A program made the translations under genes and the position numbers. A stretch of 20,459 bases of DNA. It comes from a virus. A model generated the notes under the pieces. That model did no database searches. It was not told where the DNA came from and was given only the letters and a program-made list of their open reading frames with translations. Shown piece after piece: positions 1 to 6,094 of this stretch (its first letter is position 1; each line of letters opens with the position of its first letter). The stretch spans positions 1-20,459 of the IMG/VR virus record IMGVR_UViG_3300046665_000444. One strand, 5' to 3'.

Positions 1-726
1 GCGAGCTGTAACTATCTGAGCATTAAAGATGGTCTTACCAATTACGCCCCATTCACCGAGTGCATACACGGAATAAAAGTAAGGGTCAGTATCTTTGAAG
101 CCTTCTAACACCTTTATATTTTCTTCATCGAGAAACTTATTGTCTTTATACGTAGTGTGAAGCGTGAAAGCTCCTTCTTTCTCACGGTCAAAGAACTCTG
201 ATTTAAGCCAGTGAGTAACGGAGATAGGGTTAAATGTGATAATCATTTGTTTATAATGAGCTGTTTTACCACGCAAACGAATATCAAGCTGCCTGAAGTC
301 CTCCGGTTCTAGTTCGCTTGCTTCCTCAGCCCATATCATTGTGACACCTGAAATAGATTTAAGCTTTTCAACATCATCTAAGCCAGCAAAAAGGATCTGA
401 TTCCCGTTAGCTACACGCATATATAAATCGCTACTTTGCCCGGTAGGGATAGTGAATAGCTTTTCTAGGCCCCAATTGTATATAGAGCGCTTCAGCTCTG
501 TAAAAACGGATTCACGCAATGTCTTAGCTACTTTCCGCAGGACTAGAACGCGATGCCCTTTTTCACGCAGCAAACGGTATATAATCTTTTGAGTGGCGAA
601 TACACTCTTACCACTACCACCGCCGCCCATAAGCACCATATAACGCGATTCATCATGTAATAGATCATGTTTCAAGTACACATCGTTAAACATTTTCTTG
701 GAGAGATTTATATTAACTGTGCTCAT
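1..726 (-). CDS. terL: Terminase large subunit (packaging ATPase), N-terminal part; gene continues past the left edge
   Basis: This is the ATPase motor of the headful or cos packaging machine, which pumps phage DNA into the prohead. The visible 242 codons start at the ATG at 726, which overlaps the stop of the small subunit (ATGA). The ATPase half is complete: a Walker A motif GGGGSGKS at residues 34-41, a Walker B TMIWAEEAS near 129-137 with paired glutamates, and the coupling motif ITFNP near 163-167. This is the pattern of the Terminase_3 (PBSX XtmB-like) family. The nuclease half lies outside the window. No clear Shine-Dalgarno precedes the ATG, so translation is probably coupled to the small subunit. 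Family assignment is firm; packaging type cannot be told. Confidence 0.95.
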   Translation of the reverse strand, partial: MSTVNINLSKKMFNDVYLKHDLLHDESRYMVLMGGGGSGKSVFATQKIIYRLLREKGHRVLVLRKVAKTLRESVFTELKRSIYNWGLEKLFTIPTGQSSDLYMRVANGNQILFAGLDDVEKLKSISGVTMIWAEEASELEPEDFRQLDIRLRGKTAHYKQMIITFNPISVTHWLKSEFFDREKEGAFTLHTTYKDNKFLDEENIKVLEGFKDTDPYFYSVYALGEWGVIGKTIFNAQIVTAR

Positions 727-1148
727 TCTTCATCATCTTTCAGCGTGATATTGATTTCTAAGTCACCAGTCATGTTAATGTCTTGTTTATCGCGCCATTC
801 AGCAGGCTTTCTATTCTTCAACCAGAAGATTTGTGCTGTTGTGTCCGGGACGACTTGTTTTGTCGTTACTTTACGCTTGTAACCATCGTCGCTTTCTTCC
901 ACCGTTACTTCATCGTATGTGTATCCTAACGCCCTTTTAAGCAGCGCATTTTCTACATGGCGGTCAATTACCTCTTTTCCGTTTTTAAGGGCCTGTAATA
1001 TCGGTAAATGATCATTTTTCCAGTTGTATAAACTTTTAACTGAAACACCCATGTTATGAGCGATTTGTTCATCTGTTAAACCGTCTCTCGCCCATCCTTC
1101 AATGAGTAACAAGCCTTCTTCTGTTAGCCAATCATCATATTTAGGCAT
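723..1148 (-). CDS. terS: Terminase small subunit (DNA recognition)
   Basis: A 141-residue protein placed directly upstream of the large terminase subunit, the usual position of the packaging-site recognition subunit. Residues about 8-45 form a helix-turn-helix (EGLLLIEGWARDGLTDEQIA, then MGVSVKSLYNWKN), typical of Bacillus phage TerS proteins. The rest is charged and helical, fitting oligomerisation and contact with TerL. The ribosome site GGGAGGGTG sits five bases before the ATG. It is the first gene after a terminator-like hairpin, so it probably heads the late operon. Identity rests on the motif plus position. Confidence 0.9.
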   Translation of the reverse strand: MPKYDDWLTEEGLLLIEGWARDGLTDEQIAHNMGVSVKSLYNWKNDHLPILQALKNGKEVIDRHVENALLKRALGYTYDEVTVEESDDGYKRKVTTKQVVPDTTAQIFWLKNRKPAEWRDKQDINMTGDLEINITLKDDEE

Positions 1149-1201
1149 GTTTACACCCTCCCTTATCGCACTTATGTAGCTAAATTATAAAATTTGTACA
1201 T

Positions 1202-1237
1202 AAAAAAATACCACCTCCCGAACATAGAGAGATGGTT
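1202..1237 (-). terminator. Rho-independent terminator pointing left, upstream of terS
   Basis: On the minus strand an 8-bp stem ACCATCTC / GAGGTGGT (one G-U pair) closes an 11-base loop and is followed by A and seven U residues. It would end the early operon after the dUTPase gene, or act as an attenuator in a terS leader if the promoter-like sequence at 1260-1288 is real. Confidence 0.6.
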
Positions 1238-1259
1238 GCACTCAGAATACTGAAAGAAT

Positions 1260-1288
1260 ATTATACGAATTGGTTTTATTAATATAAA
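1260..1288 (-). promoter_or_regulatory. Possible sigma-A-like promoter upstream of terS
   Basis: On the minus strand TTTATA and TATAAT are separated by 17 bases. The match is 4/6 and 6/6 to the consensus, but the region is very AT-rich, so chance is a real alternative. If real, transcription would start before the 1202-1237 hairpin. A promoter read by the phage sigma factor could be elsewhere in this gap. Confidence 0.3.
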
Positions 1289-1311
1289 AATTGGACTTTT
1301 TAATATTAATA
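1277..1311. repeat. AT-only inverted repeat in the dUTPase-terS gap
   Basis: A 14-base arm (TATTAATATAAAAA) and a 15-base arm (TTTTTAATATTAATA) pair almost fully across a six-base loop TTGGAC. AATATTAATA from the right arm recurs at 1391-1400. A second small hairpin CCGTT/AACGG lies at about 1317-1332. This 246-base gap (1149-1394) contains no gene that I can support. It could hold the packaging site or late regulatory sites. Confidence 0.55.
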
Positions 1312-1394
1312 GGTTCCGTTTTTCCGAACGGGTGGGATTACCACGTTTTTATGTTACTGAATGTTTGTTTACTGTGACAAGTAGTAAGCAAATA

Positions 1395-2000
1395 TTAATA
1401 TCCGGATTGCTGGCGGTAATGGTTCTCCTGGTTCTTTTCTAAATAAGCAGCCGTTATTTTTTTCCATGTGTAGCCTAGCATTTGACATAATACTAAGAAC
1501 ATTTCCAACCCTTCATGATAATAACCACCGTCACCGCATTCATACGACTGCCAATCAGCCTTAATCACATCTAAAAATTGACTGATAACAGCATTTTCAT
1601 GTGTGTATTTAATTGGCTCTATCTCCAATCCTGACATATCTTCATCAAATCCATGTTCTAGCCCAATACTTAAAACAAAGTGTAAGCAGTCCACTAGCTC
1701 ACCTAGTAATTTATCTACCTTTCCAGTACCTTTGCATCCTGGGCATGTTTCCGAACCGTTAGAAGGATAATAAAACGTTCCATCACCTTCACACGCTATG
1801 CAAGTAACATCTTTTCTTGGGCGTTGGTCTGTGCTCCAAAACTTAAACGCTCTCCACTCGTTAAACATTTCCCCTAGCTCCACCAATAAAGCAGCATGTT
1901 TCTTTTCTAGTCTGTCCTCTCCTTCTTGTACTGGATGATTGTTTAGTATCTCCGCGTCTAATCCCGCCTGAATTTCGAACAGCTCTTTTAAGTTATTCAT
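1395..2000 (-). CDS. Dimeric-type dUTPase (MazG-like all-alpha NTP pyrophosphatase) with zinc-module insertion
   Basis: Hydrolyses dUTP to dUMP and pyrophosphate, keeping uracil out of phage DNA. The two family metal-binding motifs are present: ELGE at 41-44 followed by FNEWRAFKFWS, and ELVDCLHFVLS at 101-111. Between them, where family members usually have a short loop, lies an insertion of about 35 residues carrying two CxxCxGxG motifs (C67, C70 and C86, C89), the same pattern as the zinc repeats of DnaJ. At 201 residues it is longer than the usual phage form. The start ATG overlaps the stop of the upstream membrane peptide (ATGA). It is the last gene of the early operon before the terminator. 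Confidence 0.82.
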   Translation of the reverse strand: MNNLKELFEIQAGLDAEILNNHPVQEGEDRLEKKHAALLVELGEMFNEWRAFKFWSTDQRPRKDVTCIACEGDGTFYYPSNGSETCPGCKGTGKVDKLLGELVDCLHFVLSIGLEHGFDEDMSGLEIEPIKYTHENAVISQFLDVIKADWQSYECGDGGYYHEGLEMFLVLCQMLGYTWKKITAAYLEKNQENHYRQQSGY

Positions 2001-2155
2001 TGTTTTCTACCCATTCTATAAGAAATTAGTGCTATAAATGTAACTGTCATTACTGATGAAATGATTGTAGCTATCATGCTTTCATTTACATATGCGTAAA
2101 CCGCAGCGTTTACAATAGCCGTTATCATAACAGACCATAAGAAGTTTATTTTCAT
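1997..2155 (-). CDS. Small two-pass membrane protein, 52 residues
   Basis: Not recognised. Starts MKINFLWSVMITAIVNAAVY and shows two hydrophobic stretches (about residues 4-21 and 26-43) ending in a basic tail YRMGRKQ. The ribosome site GGGAGG precedes the ATG, which overlaps the stop of the upstream ORF, and its own stop overlaps the dUTPase start. The RBS and both tight overlaps support a real gene. Confidence 0.75.
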   Translation of the reverse strand: MKINFLWSVMITAIVNAAVYAYVNESMIATIISSVMTVTFIALISYRMGRKQ

Positions 2156-2304
2156 TTCTTTTCCTCCCAATCTCCGTTTAAAATGGCAGCTAATTCATTT
2201 TGTGCTATTATCACATGCTCATAATTTGTTAATGTTTGTAGATACTTTACTATTTCCATCATGCGTTCATATTCTTCTTTAGAGAAAACAACAGCCTTTT
2301 TCAT
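2152..2304 (-). CDS. Small hypothetical protein, 50 residues
   Basis: Not recognised. A soluble, charged, probably helical peptide starting [20 protein letters not shown]. The ribosome site AAGGGG lies 8 bases before the ATG. Its start overlaps the stop of the 31-residue membrane peptide upstream, and its stop overlaps the ATG of the next gene, so the three are probably translated in series. Confidence 0.7.
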   Translation of the reverse strand: MKKAVVFSKEEYERMMEIVKYLQTLTNYEHVIIAQNELAAILNGDWEEKK

Positions 2305-2396
2305 CCCAACAGCCCCTTAAATAGTTTTATATATCCCAATATAGAAAGCCATAGGGGAATACTAAAGAGCACTCCCCATATTAAGCCTTTAATCAA
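2301..2396 (-). CDS. Single-pass membrane peptide, 31 residues, TTG start
   Basis: Not recognised. The TTG start lies inside the end of the SSB gene (TTTTGA), giving a peptide that begins (M)[20 protein letters not shown] and ends with KLFKGLLG, one hydrophobic helix with a basic end. No ATG is available in frame. The stop overlaps the next ATG. Support comes from the overlap chain and composition only; there is no separate clear ribosome site. Confidence 0.5.
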   Translation of the reverse strand: MIKGLIWGVLFSIPLWLSILGYIKLFKGLLG

Positions 2397-2848
2397 AACG
2401 GTAAATCATCATCTGAAATATCTATTGCCTGTCCATTGTTTGCAAAAGGATCATCATTTACACGCGTTTTCCCTTCGTATGTGCTCTTTTGTTCTGCTTG
2501 GCGGTTGTAAGTCTCTCCCGGTGTATTCGTCTTAGGTTCGAGAAACTGAACACTCTCAGCTACTACTTCAGTGACATATACTCTTTTACCGTCTTGTCCT
2601 TCATAGCTACGGCTTTGTAAACGTCCATCTACACCAGCAAGAGAACCTTTTTTCAAGAAGTTTGCTGCGTTCTCGGCGGCTCTTTTCCATACAACACAAT
2701 TTATGAAGTCTGCTTCACGCTCTCCCTGCTGATTAGTAAAGGTTCTGTTTACTGCTAGTGTGAATGTTGTTACAGCTGCGCCACTAGGCGTATATTTAAG
2801 CTCCGGGTCTTTTGTTAAACGTCCTACTAAAATTACACGATTCATCAT
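2393..2848 (-). CDS. ssb: Single-stranded DNA-binding protein
   Basis: Coats single-stranded DNA during phage replication and recruits partners through its tail. The OB fold fills residues 1 to about 108 ([20 protein letters not shown], then [21 protein letters not shown]). A disordered linker follows, then the acidic tip ISDDDLPF. The length of 151 residues is normal for a phage SSB. GGAGG lies 10 bases before the first of two adjacent ATG codons, which overlap the previous stop. The same DLPF ending occurs on the two replication-loader proteins encoded at 6095-7688. Confidence 0.97.
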   Translation of the reverse strand: MMNRVILVGRLTKDPELKYTPSGAAVTTFTLAVNRTFTNQQGEREADFINCVVWKRAAENAANFLKKGSLAGVDGRLQSRSYEGQDGKRVYVTEVVAESVQFLEPKTNTPGETYNRQAEQKSTYEGKTRVNDDPFANNGQAIDISDDDLPF

Positions 2849-3261
2849 TTGTTTTGTTCCTCCTGATATTCTGAAATTGGTTGTAAAAATGATTGTAGAC
2901 TTAATACAGCATTACAAATTGGTATTTCTCTGTTTAATTCGCCTGTTGGCTTATACTTATAGATATTTACTAGATCATCTATAGTGAAGCTTTCGTACGG
3001 ATGATACATTTTTAAGTAAGCAAGGATATATTCCTCTGCTTCATCGTGCTTTTCTTGTAATGTAGGCAGCCTATGAACATGAAAAGCTTCAACTTCTGAC
3101 GTTCTCACCATAAATTCTTCTACAGTCCATAAGAAATCACGCGTATTTATCAGCTCTTTCATTGTGTCGTGCATTCTTGGGACATTATCATAAGTCCTTT
3201 TAGCGCTGATATTGTACGTTGCACCTGACTTAGTACGTAATGTAACAGCGTATTCAAACAT
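2845..3261 (-). CDS. Hypothetical phage protein, 138 residues
   Basis: Not recognised. A soluble protein beginning [20 protein letters not shown], a beta-rich start, then a mostly helical body with [20 protein letters not shown] near 73-92. A strong GGAGG ribosome site, lying inside the preceding 29-codon ORF, sits before the ATG. Its stop overlaps the SSB start. The position suggests an accessory of replication or nucleotide metabolism, but nothing in the sequence shows that. Confidence 0.8.
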   Translation of the reverse strand: MFEYAVTLRTKSGATYNISAKRTYDNVPRMHDTMKELINTRDFLWTVEEFMVRTSEVEAFHVHRLPTLQEKHDEAEEYILAYLKMYHPYESFTIDDLVNIYKYKPTGELNREIPICNAVLSLQSFLQPISEYQEEQNK

Positions 3262-3343
3262 TATATTTTCCTCCTAATATCTCAAAAATAGCTTGATAGT
3301 ATGCGATTGTTACAACGTTAAATTGTTCAAGAATGATAATCAT
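3254..3343 (-). CDS. Tiny ORF, 29 residues, possible coupling peptide
   Basis: Encodes MIIILEQFNVVTIAYYQAIF plus nine more residues. Its ATG overlaps the stop of the 30-codon ORF upstream, and its end contains the GGAGG ribosome site and the first bases of the 138-residue gene. It may be a product in its own right or only a translated bridge that keeps ribosomes on the message. No ribosome site of its own is clear. Confidence 0.4.
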   Translation of the reverse strand: MIIILEQFNVVTIAYYQAIFEILGGKYNV

Positions 3344-3432
3344 AGGTTTTTATCCGATCCGTTAGCAAAAGTGACGCAAATATAGATAATGACAACGACT
3401 ATACAAAGTGTCCAATATAACCATTCAGGCAT
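3340..3432 (-). CDS. Single-pass membrane peptide, 30 residues
   Basis: Not recognised. Encodes MPEWLYWTLCIVVVIIYICV followed by TFANGSDKNL, a single hydrophobic helix with a short polar C-terminus. It overlaps the end of the HNH gene by 8 bases and the next tiny ORF by 4. Tiny membrane peptides also occur at 2301-2396, 1997-2155 and 8863-8976 in the same operon. Confidence 0.5.
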   Translation of the reverse strand: MPEWLYWTLCIVVVIIYICVTFANGSDKNL

Positions 3433-3787
3433 TTTTTAGATCCCCTTTATCATCTAATTTTTCATTCATCCAGTTCTCAAACCACTTACGGCCCTCTTTC
3501 TCAGGTTCACCGTTTGGCCCTTTGCGTTTACCATGCGCCCAATCGTGACAAAGCCTGTCTACTGTTGCGCCGTTTCGTTTGTCACCTGTTCCGCCTTGAC
3601 TTCTAAATATAATGTGGTGCGGCACGCTCTCAACATAATGAGAGCCACAGCACACGCATTTAAAATTATCCCTTGCAAGTATAGCTTGTATCGTTTTAGC
3701 GCTGAATTGACCGCGCTGTTTTGCTGTTGGTTTATTTCTTTTATGTGAAGGTTTAGGTACTGGGTTAAACCCATCAAACAAGCCCAT
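3425..3787 (-). CDS. HNH endonuclease
   Basis: A 120-residue metal-dependent DNA nuclease. Residues 44-85 hold the core: CVCC at 44-47, the catalytic HH at 57-58 (PHHIIFRSQGG), the structural DKRN with N72, and a final CHDWAH at 80-85. In many tailed phages of Gram-positive hosts a small HNH nuclease works with terminase in packaging. Here it lies about 2.3 kb upstream of terS inside the early operon, so a recombination or host-DNA role is equally possible. The basic N-terminus (KPSHKRNKPTAKQR) fits DNA binding. Confidence 0.88.
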   Translation of the reverse strand: MGLFDGFNPVPKPSHKRNKPTAKQRGQFSAKTIQAILARDNFKCVCCGSHYVESVPHHIIFRSQGGTGDKRNGATVDRLCHDWAHGKRKGPNGEPEKEGRKWFENWMNEKLDDKGDLKNA

Positions 3788-3788
3788 A

Positions 3789-4061
3789 TTATCCCTTTAC
3801 CTCTCTACCATTAGCAATCAGTTTAATTTGTTCTAACACTGCTTTATGCTGCTTGTTTCGTTTCTGATAAGATTTCATTTTTTCGATAGTTTGCAAGTAA
3901 CTCTTTTTCACTTCGCGCAATTCGTTCTCTAACGCCTGTTTTTGCTCACTATCTTTTAAAATAGCTTTTATTGCTGGTACATATCCGGCTAAATCAGAAT
4001 ATTCTTTGTCATATTCCAGAAAATGAAGCATATCTTTTACTATAGCTTGCTTGTCCATCAT
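3789..4061 (-). CDS. Hypothetical coiled-coil protein, 90 residues
   Basis: Not recognised. Residues about 35-80 are a charged helix rich in E, K and Q (SEQKQALENELREVKKSYLQ and onward), likely a coiled coil. Its double ATG overlaps the stop of the sigma factor gene (ATGA), with GGGGG a few bases before. It sits between the sigma factor and HNH genes in the same operon. A sigma-factor partner is possible from position only. Confidence 0.7.
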   Translation of the reverse strand: MMDKQAIVKDMLHFLEYDKEYSDLAGYVPAIKAILKDSEQKQALENELREVKKSYLQTIEKMKSYQKRNKQHKAVLEQIKLIANGREVKG

Positions 4062-4762
4062 GAAACCCCCTGTAATTTACCGTATTTCTTTTTAATTGCT
4101 CTAAGAGATTTATAGACTGCGGCCACAGAAGCTTTTTTCATGATGCTAATATCTTTTATGCTGTAACCTTCAATGAGCCATAAGAGAATGTTTTTCTCGT
4201 TTTCAGTTAAGAACTTGAAAATACCGTCCAGTTGTTCGACCATGAAATCCGGCGATGCTCCTGCCATATCAGCTAAAGTTATTTCTGTATCATCTTTAGC
4301 CGTTCTTTTTGCCTTTGAAAGAGGTTTTTCTAAACTTGTAGGGTTTTGTCTTAGGATGTATGTAAAAACCTCATACGCTCGATTGTAGTCAATATTAAGA
4401 CTATCCATAATTAAATCAACACTTACTTTTTCATGACCTAGCTTTTTATACTCGACAGCCCAATCTTTCACAGCAACCGCATATTTGAAAAAACCTGAGT
4501 TTCGATTTATTTCGTGAATGATTGCACCGAAAATTTTTGGAACGGCATAAGTCGAAAAACGATAACCTTTGCTCTCGTCAAAATCGTTGTATGCCTTAAT
4601 AAAGCCGATAGCGCCGATGCCGTCTAAATCTTCAAGATCATAGCCTAGTTTTGAACCACGTTCACGGAATTTTAATGACTGTCTGAAAATCAAGCCTTTA
4701 TGTTTGTTATAAGCTTCTTCTAGTGTAAGCATTTCGCCGTTAATGCTTTTACGTGTGATCAT
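4058..4762 (-). CDS. Phage sigma-70 family RNA polymerase sigma factor
   Basis: Redirects host RNA polymerase, most likely to the phage late promoters. Region 2 lies at residues about 20-90 (ESKGYRFSTYAVPKIFGAII, the core and -10 binding segment), an intermediate region 3 at 95-140, and region 4 at 183-230 with the -35 helix-turn-helix (GYSIKDISIMKKASVAAVYK). At 234 residues it resembles the SigB/SigF/SigG class by length and by the RFSTYAVPKIFGAI motif. The start overlaps the previous stop (CTATGA) and no Shine-Dalgarno is visible, so its synthesis seems to depend on translation of the upstream zinc-ribbon gene. Confidence 0.93.
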   Translation of the reverse strand: MITRKSINGEMLTLEEAYNKHKGLIFRQSLKFRERGSKLGYDLEDLDGIGAIGFIKAYNDFDESKGYRFSTYAVPKIFGAIIHEINRNSGFFKYAVAVKDWAVEYKKLGHEKVSVDLIMDSLNIDYNRAYEVFTYILRQNPTSLEKPLSKAKRTAKDDTEITLADMAGASPDFMVEQLDGIFKFLTENEKNILLWLIEGYSIKDISIMKKASVAAVYKSLRAIKKKYGKLQGVS

Positions 4763-5061
4763 AGCGTTTTCATGTGAGCCATTTGCATTTTAGAAAGGCG
4801 GTTTTCCCAATCACAATGACGGCATTTGTAGGAAACCGTATTCTTTAACGTTAATTCGTTTTGTAAATCGCAATTTTGACAGAATACAATCAAAGCATTT
4901 AGGGTATTACTAGAAGTGATATTGTTCTTTACATGGGCGTAGGAGTTAGGAGCTGCTGCGCCATCGTATTTATTAATTAAAGCTTGTACACCTTTTAAAA
5001 TTGATGGATTTACTTTTATAGCTGCTTCTAATTGAGTCATTGTATTTTTAACTTCACACAT
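4759..5061 (-). CDS. Small zinc-ribbon protein, 100 residues
   Basis: Not recognised by name. Residues about 61-83 carry two CxxC pairs (FCQNCDLQ and YKCRHCDWEN), a zinc ribbon. The N-terminal half is helical. The ATG overlaps the stop of the preceding gene (TAATG) and a GGAGG lies 10 bases before it. Its stop overlaps the sigma factor start, so the two products are probably made in linked amounts. A DNA- or RNA polymerase-binding role is plausible but unproven. Confidence 0.75.
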   Translation of the reverse strand: MCEVKNTMTQLEAAIKVNPSILKGVQALINKYDGAAAPNSYAHVKNNITSSNTLNALIVFCQNCDLQNELTLKNTVSYKCRHCDWENRLSKMQMAHMKTL

Positions 5062-5525
5062 TAGTTTGCTTCCTCCATTTCTACAACTTCACCGAATTTT
5101 TTACCTCTTGCAATTTCTGAAGCATAACCCCTTGAAATGCCGAATCTGTCAGCAATTTCTTTATACGGCCTGCCTTCTTTTCTCATGCGGCGGATCTCTA
5201 AGTAATCTTCATGCGTTAATCGGTCAGAAATAATCTTCTCTTTTTTCTTAAACCGATAAAGCTGGTGACGCGTCATATTAAACATTTCGCATATTTCACG
5301 GTCTTGCTTTCCTTTAGCTCGTAAGCTGCGGTATGCTTCTGTCGTTAAGTTATGTCGTTTCTTGCTCCAATCCGGGTCATTAATGAGTTGTTTATTCATA
5401 GCCTGCATTGTTTCTTGTATTGGGCAGTCGTCACACTCGTTAGGCGTTGTACATCTACCACAAGCATGTGTTAACAATCCAGTTATGACCGTTCGTACTT
5501 CCTTCTTTTCAAATTTATTCAGCAT
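5061..5525 (-). CDS. Putative regulator with Cys cluster and two helix-turn-helix units, 154 residues
   Basis: Not recognised by name. A cysteine cluster near residues 22-34 (ACGRCTTPNECDDC) probably binds a metal. Two similar helix-turn-helix units follow: YRSLRAKGKQDREICEMFNM with TRHQLYRF (about 66-92) and YLEIRRMRKEGRPYKEIADR with FGISRGYASEI (about 107-138). I chose the ATG at 5525, 9 bases after GGGGG, over the TTG two codons upstream, which is too close to that site. The gene overlaps the end of the upstream zinc-ribbon gene by 11 bases. It may regulate phage or host genes. Confidence 0.75.
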   Translation of the reverse strand: MLNKFEKKEVRTVITGLLTHACGRCTTPNECDDCPIQETMQAMNKQLINDPDWSKKRHNLTTEAYRSLRAKGKQDREICEMFNMTRHQLYRFKKKEKIISDRLTHEDYLEIRRMRKEGRPYKEIADRFGISRGYASEIARGKKFGEVVEMEEAN

Positions 5526-5709
5526 CCGCAATAACCCCCATAGTTAAATTTTTGAACCATTCATAATCTTTTGTATCTAGTGCTATATCAATAAGCATTT
5601 CTTTGTTAGCCTTAAAGAATTTTTCTTCAATCGGATGAATAGCGCCGCATTTCGAACAGAATTTCGATTCTACCGTTTGATCAAAACCACATCTACGACA
5701 CTGTTGCAT
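5515..5709 (-). CDS. Small zinc-ribbon protein, 64 residues
   Basis: Starts MQQCRRCGFDQTVESKFCSK and continues CGA, a textbook two-CxxC zinc ribbon (C4, C7, C18, C21), followed by a helical tail with EMLIDIALDTKDYEWFKNLT. The ribosome site AAAGGGGG is 8 bases before the ATG. This is one of five adjacent short cysteine-rich genes. Function unknown. Confidence 0.75.
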   Translation of the reverse strand: MQQCRRCGFDQTVESKFCSKCGAIHPIEEKFFKANKEMLIDIALDTKDYEWFKNLTMGVIADAE

Positions 5710-5711
5710 AA

Positions 5712-5894
5712 TTAAAGCCCCCTTTGAGATTCTTCAAATTCCCTAATTCTTACTTCTAAGGCATTAAGTGTTGCTTCGCATTCAGGTGTCATTCCTGTAT
5801 AATCTTCTGTAGAATAGTTACCAATGCTATAAATGCCGTAATGGCAGTTACATGAAGGGATGTTACAGCATCCCTTTTTTAATTGTTCTCCCAA
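5712..5894 (-). CDS. Small Cys-rich hypothetical protein, 60 residues, TTG start
   Basis: Not recognised. The N-terminus carries CCNIPSCNC (Cys 9, 10, 15 and 17) and there is a further Cys near residue 39. The second half is a charged helix. The TTG start is supported by a strong AGGGGGGTG six bases upstream and by the absence of an in-frame ATG near it. It is followed by the 64-residue zinc-ribbon gene two bases later. Confidence 0.65.
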   Translation of the reverse strand: MGEQLKKGCCNIPSCNCHYGIYSIGNYSTEDYTGMTPECEATLNALEVRIREFEESQRGL

Positions 5895-5910
5895 CAGTTA
5901 CACCCCCCTT

Positions 5911-6081
5911 TTATATAAAATCATTCCAAGACATTCCGACATCGTGCATGTGACAAGTTGCCGAGCAGTAAATATAAGGTTCTTCAATTTCAAAATGAAC
6001 CCATCTTTTATCAATTCGTTGCCCGCAGTGTGTACACTCATATTGCTTACCTTTTGTAAATCTCCATCTTTGCTTTTTCAT
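5911..6081 (-). CDS. Small zinc-finger-like protein, 56 residues
   Basis: Starts MKKQRWRFTKGKQYECTHCG and ends in CSATCHMHDVGMSWNDFI. CxxC at 16-19 and CxxxCxMH at 39-45 could bind one zinc, similar to MYM or TRASH type fingers. I chose the ATG at 6081 because GGGGGATGGAGAA lies just before it; a longer frame upstream overlaps the helicase-loader gene and has no ribosome site. Function unknown. Confidence 0.68.
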   Translation of the reverse strand: MKKQRWRFTKGKQYECTHCGQRIDKRWVHFEIEEPYIYCSATCHMHDVGMSWNDFI

Positions 6082-6094
6082 TTCTCCATCCCCC

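Noticed and set aside
3559-3777. 72-residue minus-strand frame overlapping the HNH gene
   Set aside because: The HNH motifs are in the other frame; this one shows no recognisable motif.
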